Shown here one piece after another: positions 24,073 to 31,559 of a stretch of 36,620 bases of DNA. Under the pieces are notes generated by a model. The model made no database searches. It saw nothing but the letters and a program-made list of their open reading frames with translations, and was not told where the DNA came from. This stretch comes from an uncultured delta proteobacterium (GTDB taxonomy: Bacteria > RBG-13-61-14 > DRUE01): positions 1-36,620 of the forward strand of contig CAIYYW010000329.1 of NCBI GenBank assembly GCA_903930515.1, read 5' to 3'. The stretch's first letter is position 1; every line of letters starts with the position of its first letter. The translations under genes and the position numbers were made by a program.

Positions 24073-26441
24073 GAAAAGACCTGGTGATAGTGGAAAGTCC
24101 GGCCAAGGCCAAGACCATCAGCCGGTATTTGGGCAAGGACTATACGGTCAAGGCCAGCGTGGGCCATATTATTGACCTGCCCAAAAAGGAAATCGGCGTG
24201 AATATTGAAAAGGACTTTGAGCCTAAATACCAGGTGATGCCGGAGAAGAAAAAGATCGCCGCCGAGATCAAGGAGGCGGCGAAAAAGGCCAAAACGGTTT
24301 TTCTCGCCCCGGACCCGGACCGGGAAGGCGAGGCCATTGCCTGGCATATCGCCAACCTGATCAAAGCCGACAACCCGCGGGTCAAGCGCGTGCTGATCAA
24401 CGAGATCACCAAGCAGGCGGTGCAGAAGGCGATCGCCGACGCCGGCGAGTTGGACCGGAACCGGTTCGAGGCTCAGCAGGCGCGGAGGATTTTGGACCGG
24501 CTGGTGGGATATCAGATCAGCCCGCTGCTCTGGAAAAAAATCCGCACCGGCCTGAGCGCCGGGAGGGTGCAATCGGTCGCGGTCCGCCTGGTCTGCGAGC
24601 GCGAGCGCGAGGTTGAGGCGTTCAAGTCGGAAGAATACTGGACCCTTGAGGCCGATTTCAAGGCGCAGAACCCGCCGGAATTTTTGGCCAAGCTCTCCCT
24701 GATCAAAAACGAGAAGTTCAAAATCGAAAACCAGGCCCGGGCCGATGAGTTGGAAAAATCCCTTCAGGCCCTTGCTTACCAGGTTTCCAAGGTTGAGAAG
24801 AAGGAAAAGCAGAGAAGGCCGCCCGAGCCCTTCATCACGGCGCGCCTTCAGCAGGAAGCGGTGAAGCGGTTCGGCTTTCCGGCCAAGAGGACTATGTCGA
24901 TCGCGCAACAACTCTACGAAGGAATAGACCTCGGCCCGGAAGGACGGGTCGGATTGATCACCTATATGCGCACGGACTCGGTCCGGGTCTCGGACCTGGC
25001 CATTGCCGCGGCGCGGTCTAAAATCCTGGAGCTGTTCGGACCATCTCATCTACCGGCCACGCCCAATATCTATAAGAGCAAGAAGAGCGCCCAGGAGGCG
25101 CACGAGGCGATCCGTCCCACGATGATGGAATTGAGTCCGGAAAAAATCCAGCAATACCTCGCCCCGGAGCAGCAAAAACTTTACCGGATGATCTACGAGC
25201 GGTTCCTGGCCAGCCAGATGAAACCGGCGATCCTGGACCAGACCTCCATTGATATCTCCGGCAACGGCTTCACCTTCCGAGCCACCGGCACCGTGATCAA
25301 GTTCCCCGGATTCCTCGCCCTCTGGCAGGAGCCGGAAAGCGAGGATGAGGATTCCGAGGATAAATCCAATTCCAAAAAACTGCCGTTGGTATCGGTCGGG
25401 GAAAAAGTTCAACTGCTCAAGCTGGAAAAGAAACAGCATTTCACCCAGCCCCCTCCCAGATACAATGAAGCGAGCCTGATCCGGGAGCTGGAAGAGAAGG
25501 GGATCGGAAGACCCAGCACCTACGCCCAGATCGTGACCACCATCCAGGACCGGGAATATGTCATAAAGGAAAAAGCGGTGTTCAAGCCAACCGCGCTCGG
25601 GTTCCTGGTCAATGATATTCTGGTGATGAGCTTTCCCGACCTGGTCAACCCCCAGTTCACCGCCCGGATGGAAGACCAACTGGACGAGGTTGAGGAAGGC
25701 AAACTGAAATGGGTGGACCTGCTGAAGGAGTTTTATAAAAAATTCTCCCGCGACTTGGAGGCTGCTCCGGAGCTGATTGACAAAGCCCGGGGCGAAGTGC
25801 CGACCAGTCTCAAATGTCCCAAATGCGGGAAAGAACTGGCGATCCGGTGGGGCAAGAACGGGGAATACCTCAAATGCGCCGGCTACCCGGAATGCGATTT
25901 CACCTCCAATTTCAAGCGCGATGAAAGCGGAAAGGTGGAGCTGGTGGCCAGGGAAGAGACCGGGATCAATTGCCCGTTGTGCGGAAAGCCCATGGTGGTC
26001 CGCAAGAGCAAGCGCGGAGAATTCCTCGGTTGCTCCGGATACCCGAAATGCAAATCCACTTCCAATTTTGAGCGCGCGGAAACCGGCGGGATCAAACTTA
26101 AGGAAAAAGCCCCGGCCTCGCAGCCGACCGGGCTGGTCTGCGAGAAATGCGCCAAGCCCCTGGTGATCAAATCCAGGGCGCAACGCGAGTTCCTGGCCTG
26201 TTCCGGGTACCCGGCCTGCCGGAACATCAAGAATTTCAAGCGCAACGATAAAGGGGAAATTGAGATCGTGGCATCCGCGGAAGCGAGTGGCCCGGAGAAG
26301 GCTTGCCCGAAATGCGGAAAGCCCCTGTTATACCGGCGCGGAAGGTTCGGGCCGTTCCTCGGCTGCTCCGGATACCCGGACTGCAAATACCTCGAATCGC
26401 TCAACAAAAAAACGGCCGGCAAAAAAGATGAATCCGAATAA
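24045..26441 (+). CDS. topA: DNA topoisomerase I
   Basis: A 798-residue type IA topoisomerase. The N-terminal Toprim domain has VIVESPAKAKTISRYLG and the acidic motif DPDRE (Asp90, Asp92, Glu94). The active-site tyrosine is Tyr307 in GLITYMRTDS, which cuts one strand to relax negative supercoils. The C-terminal region (residues about 587-785) holds four zinc-ribbon repeats with CPKC/CPLC/CEKC/CPKC starts and CSGYPxC-type ends. Four is usual or slightly above usual for bacterial TopA. GGGAGG precedes the ATG inside the end of dprA. The dprA-topA order is common in bacteria; here queC is appended with a 14-base overlap. Confidence 0.97.
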   Translation: MAEKTEQSVGKDLVIVESPAKAKTISRYLGKDYTVKASVGHIIDLPKKEIGVNIEKDFEPKYQVMPEKKKIAAEIKEAAKKAKTVFLAPDPDREGEAIAWHIANLIKADNPRVKRVLINEITKQAVQKAIADAGELDRNRFEAQQARRILDRLVGYQISPLLWKKIRTGLSAGRVQSVAVRLVCEREREVEAFKSEEYWTLEADFKAQNPPEFLAKLSLIKNEKFKIENQARADELEKSLQALAYQVSKVEKKEKQRRPPEPFITARLQQEAVKRFGFPAKRTMSIAQQLYEGIDLGPEGRVGLITYMRTDSVRVSDLAIAAARSKILELFGPSHLPATPNIYKSKKSAQEAHEAIRPTMMELSPEKIQQYLAPEQQKLYRMIYERFLASQMKPAILDQTSIDISGNGFTFRATGTVIKFPGFLALWQEPESEDEDSEDKSNSKKLPLVSVGEKVQLLKLEKKQHFTQPPPRYNEASLIRELEEKGIGRPSTYAQIVTTIQDREYVIKEKAVFKPTALGFLVNDILVMSFPDLVNPQFTARMEDQLDEVEEGKLKWVDLLKEFYKKFSRDLEAAPELIDKARGEVPTSLKCPKCGKELAIRWGKNGEYLKCAGYPECDFTSNFKRDESGKVELVAREETGINCPLCGKPMVVRKSKRGEFLGCSGYPKCKSTSNFERAETGGIKLKEKAPASQPTGLVCEKCAKPLVIKSRAQREFLACSGYPACRNIKNFKRNDKGEIEIVASAEASGPEKACPKCGKPLLYRRGRFGPFLGCSGYPDCKYLESLNKKTAGKKDESE

Positions 26442-27117
26442 AAAAGCGGTGGTCCTGCTCAGCGGCGGGATTGATTCCGCGGTGGCCTCGGCCCTCGCGA
26501 ACAAGGCCGGCTATAACCTTTTCGGCCTGAGCTTTGATTACGGCCAGAGGCATAAGGTTGAACTCACGGCCGCAAAAAAAATTGCGGATCATTTGCATTT
26601 TGCACGCCACCTGATCTTCCCGCTCCCGCTTAATCTCTTCGGAGGCTCGGCCCTGCTCGGCGACTCGGAAGTGCCCAAGGGCCGGACCGATTCGGAAATC
26701 CAAACCGGGATCCCATCCACTTATGTCCCGGGCCGGAATTTAATCTTCCTCGCCATCGCCATCGCCTGGGCGGAAACTTTATCCGCGGACGCGGTCATCA
26801 TCGGCGCGCATACCATTGACTACTCCGGGTACCCGGACTGCCGTCCGGAATTTTTAGATTCCTTCCAGCGATCCGCCAACCTCGCCACCAAAGCCGGGAC
26901 CGAGCAAAGGCTGATCCGGGTCTGGCCCCCGCTGATCCACCTGGGCAAGGCCGAGATCATCAAGACCGGATCCGAACTGGGACTGGACTTCTCCCTCACC
27001 TTCTCCTGCTATGATCCGGATGAGCAGGGCCGCGCCTGCGGCCTGTGCGATTCCTGCCTGATCCGCAAAAAGGCTTTCCAAGCCGCGGATATTCCCGATC
27101 CCACTTTATACCGGTAA
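26428..27117 (+). CDS. queC: 7-cyano-7-deazaguanine synthase QueC
   Basis: A 229-residue protein. The PP-loop SGGIDSAVA (residues about 12-20) binds ATP, and the zinc site is the C-terminal set CYDPDEQGRACGLCDSC (four cysteines, about 192-208). Other QueC motifs are FDYGQRHKVEL, STYVPGRNLIFLAIA and AHTIDYSGYPDCRPEF. It makes preQ0 from 7-carboxy-7-deazaguanine on the way to queuosine in tRNA. The ATG at 26428 lies within the end of topA (14-base overlap), and no separate ribosome site is clear, so it is probably coupled. No queD, queE or queF is in the window. Confidence 0.96.
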   Translation: MNPNKKAVVLLSGGIDSAVASALANKAGYNLFGLSFDYGQRHKVELTAAKKIADHLHFARHLIFPLPLNLFGGSALLGDSEVPKGRTDSEIQTGIPSTYVPGRNLIFLAIAIAWAETLSADAVIIGAHTIDYSGYPDCRPEFLDSFQRSANLATKAGTEQRLIRVWPPLIHLGKAEIIKTGSELGLDFSLTFSCYDPDEQGRACGLCDSCLIRKKAFQAADIPDPTLYR

Positions 27118-27176
27118 TTTTTTCGGAGAGACACCGGCCCGGAGGCTGGCAAGATCCGCCCTGAGCAAAACCCGCT

Positions 27177-27204
27177 TTGATCGGCGAAAGAAAATTGCTA
27201 TAAT
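27177..27204 (+). promoter_or_regulatory. extended -10 promoter for TGS GTPase, leaderless type
   Basis: TTGATC (27177-27182) and a perfect TATAAT (27199-27204), with the extended TGC element before it, are 16 bases apart. The -10 ends seven bases before the ATG at 27212 and no ribosome site exists, so transcription should begin at the start codon. Confidence 0.65.
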
Positions 27205-27211
27205 TCTTATT

Positions 27212-28207
27212 ATGCCGGCAAACCTGACCCCCGATTATATGGAAGCGGAGCGGCTGTATAAACAGGCGCGCACGGACCAGGAGCGGATGGCGGCCCTGGA
27301 GCAGATGCTGTCCACTGTGCCCAAGCATAAGGGCACGGAAAAGATTCAATCCGACATCAAGCACCGGATGGCCAAACTGCGGGAGCTTTCCGAGGAGAAG
27401 TCGGGAAAGGGGGGCGGGAAGCGCGGGGTAAACCTTTTTGTGCCGCGAGAGGGGGCGGGCCAGGTGATCTTGATCGGCCCCCCCAATTCCGGTAAAAGCT
27501 CCATCCTGGGCTTTTTCACCAAGGCCCAGGTGGAGATCGCGGATTACCCTTACACCACCCGCCAGCTCCAGCCCGGGATGATGCCGTTCGGGAATGTCCA
27601 GATCCAGTTGGTGGACACCCCGGCGTTGAGTCCGGAAATGTTCGAGCCTTGGATGACCTCGGCGATCCGGTCGTCCGATTACCTCATCTTGGTGGTTGAC
27701 CTGATGAGTCCGGGGATTCTGGACGATCTGGAGTTCATCAAAAATACCCTGCGCCAGCATAGGATAGAACTTAACCGGAGCGCGCCGGAGAAGTTTGACG
27801 ACGAGGGGAACGCCCGGATCAAGGCGGTCATACTCGGGACGCATCTGGACCTGGAGGGCGCCAAAGACAACCTTGAGGCGCTCCGGGACATTTACGGCAA
27901 GGACCTGGACATTTTGGCCTTGTCGTTCAAGACCGGGGAGGGCGCGGATAAATTTGCCGGGGAAATTTTCCAGCGCCTGGAAGTGGTCCGGATTTACACC
28001 AAGAGTCCGGGCAAGCCCGCGGATCGGAGCGACCCGGTGGTTTTGCGGAAGGGGAGCACGGTGGACGACTTTGCCCGGGGCATCCACAAGGATTTGGAGC
28101 AAAATTTGAAATATGCCCGGATCTGGGGTAAGAATAAGTTTGAAGGACAGCGAGTGCCGCGCGATTATGTGTTTGAAGATGAAGATATCTGCGAGCTGCA
28201 TGGTTGA
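27212..28207 (+). CDS. DRG/OBG-like GTPase with C-terminal TGS domain
   Basis: A 331-residue GTPase related to the DRG branch of OBG proteins. A helical N-terminus (residues 1-75) is followed by the G domain: G1 GPPNSGKSS at 89-97, G2-type Thr in YPYTT, G3 DTPA at 135-138, G4 THLD at 210-213 and G5 around SFKTG at 238-242. A TGS domain occupies about residues 257-331. G3 is usually DxPG and G4 usually NKxD, so both are altered; base specificity may be relaxed. DRG proteins act on ribosomes and are mostly archaeal and eukaryotic. The next gene, for an FHA protein, starts ten bases downstream, so the GTPase leads a signalling operon. Confidence 0.85.
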   Translation: MPANLTPDYMEAERLYKQARTDQERMAALEQMLSTVPKHKGTEKIQSDIKHRMAKLRELSEEKSGKGGGKRGVNLFVPREGAGQVILIGPPNSGKSSILGFFTKAQVEIADYPYTTRQLQPGMMPFGNVQIQLVDTPALSPEMFEPWMTSAIRSSDYLILVVDLMSPGILDDLEFIKNTLRQHRIELNRSAPEKFDDEGNARIKAVILGTHLDLEGAKDNLEALRDIYGKDLDILALSFKTGEGADKFAGEIFQRLEVVRIYTKSPGKPADRSDPVVLRKGSTVDDFARGIHKDLEQNLKYARIWGKNKFEGQRVPRDYVFEDEDICELHG

Positions 28208-28217
28208 GGAGTAAACG

Positions 28218-28637
28218 ATGAGCGAGATGGTGATAAATTTTCCCGCACTGCTTTTTTCGCTGGTCACCGACGACCAGGGCGTGACCACTTTGGGAGACGA
28301 GGCCAAGGTTCATAAGATTCCGGACGATCTGGTGGTTCTGCTCCGGGTGCTGGAAGGGGCGGAAGCCGGCAAGGGCTACCAGATTCACGAGACCCCGGTC
28401 ACAATCGGCCGGGACAAGATTTGCGCGATCTCGGTCAAGGATTCCCGGATGAGCCGGCAGCACGGGGCGATCCTGTATTTCGCGCCCGACTTTTTCATCA
28501 AGGACCTCGCGTCCTCCAACGGCACCTTGCTGGACGGCAAGCCGGTGAAGCAGGCCAAGCTCAAGAACGGGGACAAGATCAAGATGGGGCAAACGGTTTT
28601 TGAATTCATCGTGAGCAATCTCTCGGAGGCGAAATAA
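28218..28637 (+). CDS. FHA-domain phosphopeptide-binding protein
   Basis: A 139-residue protein with a short N-terminal segment (1-40) and one FHA domain (about 42-135). The phosphothreonine-reading residues are present: GRDK, SRQHGAI and SSNGTLLDG. FHA domains bind phosphothreonine on partner proteins and often report on Ser/Thr kinase signalling. The stop codon overlaps the ATG of the PP2C gene by one base (TAATG), and GAGGAG precedes its own ATG. The reader and eraser are therefore co-expressed; no Ser/Thr kinase gene is in this window. Confidence 0.92.
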   Translation: MSEMVINFPALLFSLVTDDQGVTTLGDEAKVHKIPDDLVVLLRVLEGAEAGKGYQIHETPVTIGRDKICAISVKDSRMSRQHGAILYFAPDFFIKDLASSNGTLLDGKPVKQAKLKNGDKIKMGQTVFEFIVSNLSEAK

Positions 28638-29407
28638 TGCGCGAGCTTTCTTTGATCAGCTCCGGCGAGACCAATCAGGGGCGGCTCCGGGAGGTGAACC
28701 AGGATTTTTTCCTGGTCAACCGACAGCTTAATCTGTTCGCGGTGGCGGACGGGATTGAAACCGCGCCTTACGGCGAGCTGGCGAGCAGGATGGCCGCGGA
28801 GAAGCTGGAGGGCCTGCTCAAGGATTTTGACCTGTCCCTGGACGCCACTCCCCCGAGCGATGATCATCCCGCGGTGCCGCTCCCGGTCCGGGCGCTCAAA
28901 TACGCATTCCGCGAGGTGAACCGCCAGATTTATAATTTTTCGCGCGAGACCCCGAAATACCAGGGGATGGGCACCACCCTGACCGCGCTCTGGATTTATC
29001 AGGGCCGCGCCTATTTCGGACATCTCGGGGACAGCCGCGGTTATTTGATCCGACAGAAAGTGGCGCAACAACTCACCCATGATCATACTTCCATCTCCGA
29101 TTCTCCCTCGAAATTAAGCGAGGATATGGAATTTTACGAGGGCAGCCAGCGCACCTCCGAACACGAGCTGACCCAGGCGCTCGGGATCAATCCGGATATT
29201 CAGGTGCAACTGGCCGGGGGGTCGCCCAAATCCGGGGACCATTTCCTGCTCTGCACCGACGGCCTCTACGGCCAGGTCCAGACCTGGGAGATGGTGGATA
29301 TGGTGAACCAGAACCTCCCCCATCTGGCCTGCCGGAAACTGATCCAGCTTGCAAATCAGAAGGGAGGCAAGGATAATGTCGCGGTGGTGGTCGTGCAGGT
29401 GGAATGA
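28637..29407 (+). CDS. PP2C-family protein phosphatase
   Basis: A 256-residue phosphatase of the PP2C/PrpC/Stp type, which removes phosphate from Ser/Thr on proteins. Metal-binding Asp residues are kept in VNQDFF, VADG, CTDGLYG and GGKDNVAVVVV. HLGDSRGYLIR and the GMGTTLTAL strand are also typical. Two signature spots are unusual: the common NED is NQD, and the DGMGGH motif is replaced by DGIETAPYG. The metal ligands remain, so activity is likely, but loop geometry may differ. It overlaps the FHA gene by one base and has GGAGG before the ATG. Confidence 0.9.
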   Translation: MRELSLISSGETNQGRLREVNQDFFLVNRQLNLFAVADGIETAPYGELASRMAAEKLEGLLKDFDLSLDATPPSDDHPAVPLPVRALKYAFREVNRQIYNFSRETPKYQGMGTTLTALWIYQGRAYFGHLGDSRGYLIRQKVAQQLTHDHTSISDSPSKLSEDMEFYEGSQRTSEHELTQALGINPDIQVQLAGGSPKSGDHFLLCTDGLYGQVQTWEMVDMVNQNLPHLACRKLIQLANQKGGKDNVAVVVVQVE

Positions 29408-29460
29408 GGGCAAGGGTCTGAGGTCAGGGGAAAATTAACCACGGAAAAAAGGAGAGAGCA

Positions 29461-29919
29461 ATGGAAAATTTGGAGCTGATCAGAAACATCCGGATTTTTA
29501 TGGAACTGGAAGACCCGGAGTTGGAAAGGTTTTTACAGATCGCGGAGGAGAAGAAATTCGCCAAAGGCGCGGTGATTATTGAAGAGAACACGGAAGGGAA
29601 AGCCCTGTTCATTATCAAGAACGGCACGGTGGAAGTGACCAAGGTGGACGGGGCGCTGGAGAGCGAGTTGGGCAAGCTGTTCGCGGGGGAGCATTTTGGG
29701 GAGATGAGCCTGGTGGAGGACGCGAAAACCAGCGCGCGGGTCAAGGCCTATAATGAAGTGGTGTGCCTGGTGATTCCGCGGAGTGAGTTCCAGAAATTGA
29801 TTGAGAGCGATTACAAGGTTGCGGCCCGGGTTTACAAGGCCTTCACCCAGACCTTGTGCGACCGGCTCCGTCAGACCTCCCAGGACCTGGTGGCCTGGAA
29901 GCCGGAATTTCAGACCTGA
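29461..29919 (+). CDS. stand-alone cyclic-nucleotide-binding-domain protein
   Basis: A 152-residue protein that is essentially one cNMP-binding domain (residues about 5-125) with a C-terminal helix. The phosphate-binding cassette is GEHFGEMSLVEDAKTSARV. The usual Arg before Thr/Ser-Ala is Lys here (AKTSA), which may lower affinity for cAMP/cGMP or change the ligand. There is no DNA-binding domain, so it is not a CRP regulator; it may act by protein contacts. A strong AAAGGAGAG site precedes the ATG, 53 bases after the PP2C gene, so it probably belongs to the same transcript. It ends convergently with the FHA/receiver gene, 14 bases apart. Confidence 0.88.
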   Translation: MENLELIRNIRIFMELEDPELERFLQIAEEKKFAKGAVIIEENTEGKALFIIKNGTVEVTKVDGALESELGKLFAGEHFGEMSLVEDAKTSARVKAYNEVVCLVIPRSEFQKLIESDYKVAARVYKAFTQTLCDRLRQTSQDLVAWKPEFQT

Positions 29920-29933
29920 CCGGAGCGCTCCCG

Positions 29934-30689
29934 CTAGTGGATCGGGGATCGCTTCAGGTTATTGATCAGCAGCTTGACCTGCTCGCCAAAATCCATCCGG
30001 TCCTGCCGCCTGGGATAGTAAAGGCTCGGCGCGCAGAAGGTGAGCACCTTGCGGAACGCCTCGGTATCGGGCGGATCAAAGAAGAACACGATCGGGATCA
30101 GACCCGGTCTCTGATAGGCCCGCTCGTATGCCCTGATTGAAATCGCGGCATTGATCCCGTTGATGATCGGCATTTTCAAATCCAGGATCAACAAACCCGG
30201 GTCCCGGTTCTGTTCAAACCACTCAAGGGTCCGAACCATCAGTTCCTCGCCGTTGGGAAAAGCATGGCTCTCCTCCGCCAGCATTGACTGTTTGGCCTCC
30301 GCCGCCAGCATTTCCCGCTCCTGATTCTCGTAACCGGCTATGAACAGATTGGGATAGAGCGGAGAAGTGAGAGGCAATGACGCGGTGGTCGGCTCTAGCC
30401 GGACCGTCAATTCGCTCCGTCCCACCTGGATTTGGTCTCCGTTTTTCAAGGTGATGCGCTCATCAATCGGGGCTTGATTGACAAAGGTGCCGTTCTTGCT
30501 CATCAAGTCTTCCAGCTCCACCGACTCGCCGCCGGCAATGATCTGGCAATGCTTGACGCTCACGGAGCTGTCATTGAGGACCACCTCCGCTTTCCGGCTC
30601 CGGCCGATCAGGATGTTGTCCTGAGTGAACTGGTACTCCTCTCCTCGCTGGCTGCCGCCGGTGATCATAATAAAAACTTTCCATCCCAT
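29934..30689 (-). CDS. FHA domain fused to a degenerate receiver-like domain
   Basis: A 251-residue protein. Residues 1-100 are an FHA domain with LIGRSRKAEV, VSVKHCQI and KNGTFVNQ; SxKH replaces the usual SRxH. Residues about 120-251 look like a response-regulator receiver: the central LLILDLKMPIINGINAA has the phosphoacceptor-like Asp. However, the first strand reads LFIAGYENQ instead of the acidic VDDE. The usual Thr/Ser strand is VFFFDPP and the conserved Lys is not evident. It is therefore probably a pseudo-receiver. The gene is convergent with the GTPase-FHA-PP2C-cNMP operon and has its own promoter just after dapF. Confidence 0.82.
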   Translation of the reverse strand: MGWKVFIMITGGSQRGEEYQFTQDNILIGRSRKAEVVLNDSSVSVKHCQIIAGGESVELEDLMSKNGTFVNQAPIDERITLKNGDQIQVGRSELTVRLEPTTASLPLTSPLYPNLFIAGYENQEREMLAAEAKQSMLAEESHAFPNGEELMVRTLEWFEQNRDPGLLILDLKMPIINGINAAISIRAYERAYQRPGLIPIVFFFDPPDTEAFRKVLTFCAPSLYYPRRQDRMDFGEQVKLLINNLKRSPIH

Positions 30690-30697
30690 TTTTGTAT

Positions 30698-30725
30698 TTT
30701 ATACCGCTTTTCCAGGGATTTGCAA
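30698..30725 (-). promoter_or_regulatory. promoter for FHA/receiver gene, leaderless type
   Basis: On the minus strand TTGCAA (30720-30725) and TATAAA (30698-30703, five of six) are 16 bases apart. The -10 ends eight bases before the ATG at 30689, and the -35 begins five bases after the dapF stop. Confidence 0.6.
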
Positions 30726-30730
30726 AAGGC

Positions 30731-31558
30731 TCAGGAGCCAAACTTGATCCGGCCGGAAAAAACCAGCCGGGCCGGGCCGGTCAGATAGCAGGAATTCGGA
30801 TTCCACTCAATCCATAAATCTCCGCCCGGGAGGGATACCGTCGCGGAGCAATCGGCCAGGCCGAGCTTGGCGCAGGCAACCAGGGCCGCGCAGGCTCCGG
30901 TTCCACAGGCCAAAGTCTCTCCGGCTCCCCGTTCCCATACCCGGACCTGGAGATGAGATCGGCTGATTACTTTCACGAACTCCACATTGACCCGGTTCGG
31001 AAACCAGCGATGGCGCTCGATCTTCGGCCCCAGCCGGGCCAGGTCAATTTTGCTCAAATCCGGAACCGGGATCACGCAATGCGGGTTCCCGACCGAGAGG
31101 CAGGTGGCGGAAAAGTTCTTGCCCTCCACCTTCAAGGTTTTTCCGATCAACTCGCCCCGGCCCGCCACTGGGATTTTCTTCGGATCAAATTCCGCCCTTC
31201 CGATCCCGACCCGGAACCGATGGCTTAGCTTCTCAACCCGCATCACCCCGGCCCGGGTCTCGATTCCAAAATTCGTCTTCCGGCTCAGGCCCCGTTCATA
31301 TATATATAGCGCCAGGCAGCGGATCCCGTTCCCGCACATCTCCGCCTCGGACCCGTCCGCGTTGAAAATCCGCATCCGGAAGTCCGCGTCTTTCTTTCCG
31401 GATTTTTGCAGAAGCAAAATACCGTCCGCGCCGATCCCGAAATGGCGGTCGCACCATTTGATCACCTGTCTTTTGGCCGGGACCCAATCCCTGCCCCGGG
31501 TGTCAAGCAGGATGAAATCGTTCCCCAGTCCCTCCAGCTTGTAAAAATTCAGCTCCAT
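30731..31558 (-). CDS. dapF: diaminopimelate epimerase
   Basis: A 275-residue DapF, which converts LL- to meso-diaminopimelate for lysine and peptidoglycan. The two catalytic cysteines are present: Cys75 in NADGSEAEMCGNG and Cys218 in GAGETLACGTGACAA. LGNDFILLD at the N-terminus and SVGNPHCVI in the middle also match. The length is normal (about 275). It begins two bases after the end of lysA, with GGGAAATAAG just before the ATG, so lysA and dapF form one operon. Confidence 0.97.
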   Translation of the reverse strand: MELNFYKLEGLGNDFILLDTRGRDWVPAKRQVIKWCDRHFGIGADGILLLQKSGKKDADFRMRIFNADGSEAEMCGNGIRCLALYIYERGLSRKTNFGIETRAGVMRVEKLSHRFRVGIGRAEFDPKKIPVAGRGELIGKTLKVEGKNFSATCLSVGNPHCVIPVPDLSKIDLARLGPKIERHRWFPNRVNVEFVKVISRSHLQVRVWERGAGETLACGTGACAALVACAKLGLADCSATVSLPGGDLWIEWNPNSCYLTGPARLVFSGRIKFGS

Positions 31559-31559
31559 C

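Noticed and set aside
26300-26427. preQ1 riboswitch before queC
   Set aside because: The queC start lies inside topA, and the preceding sequence is zinc-ribbon coding sequence.
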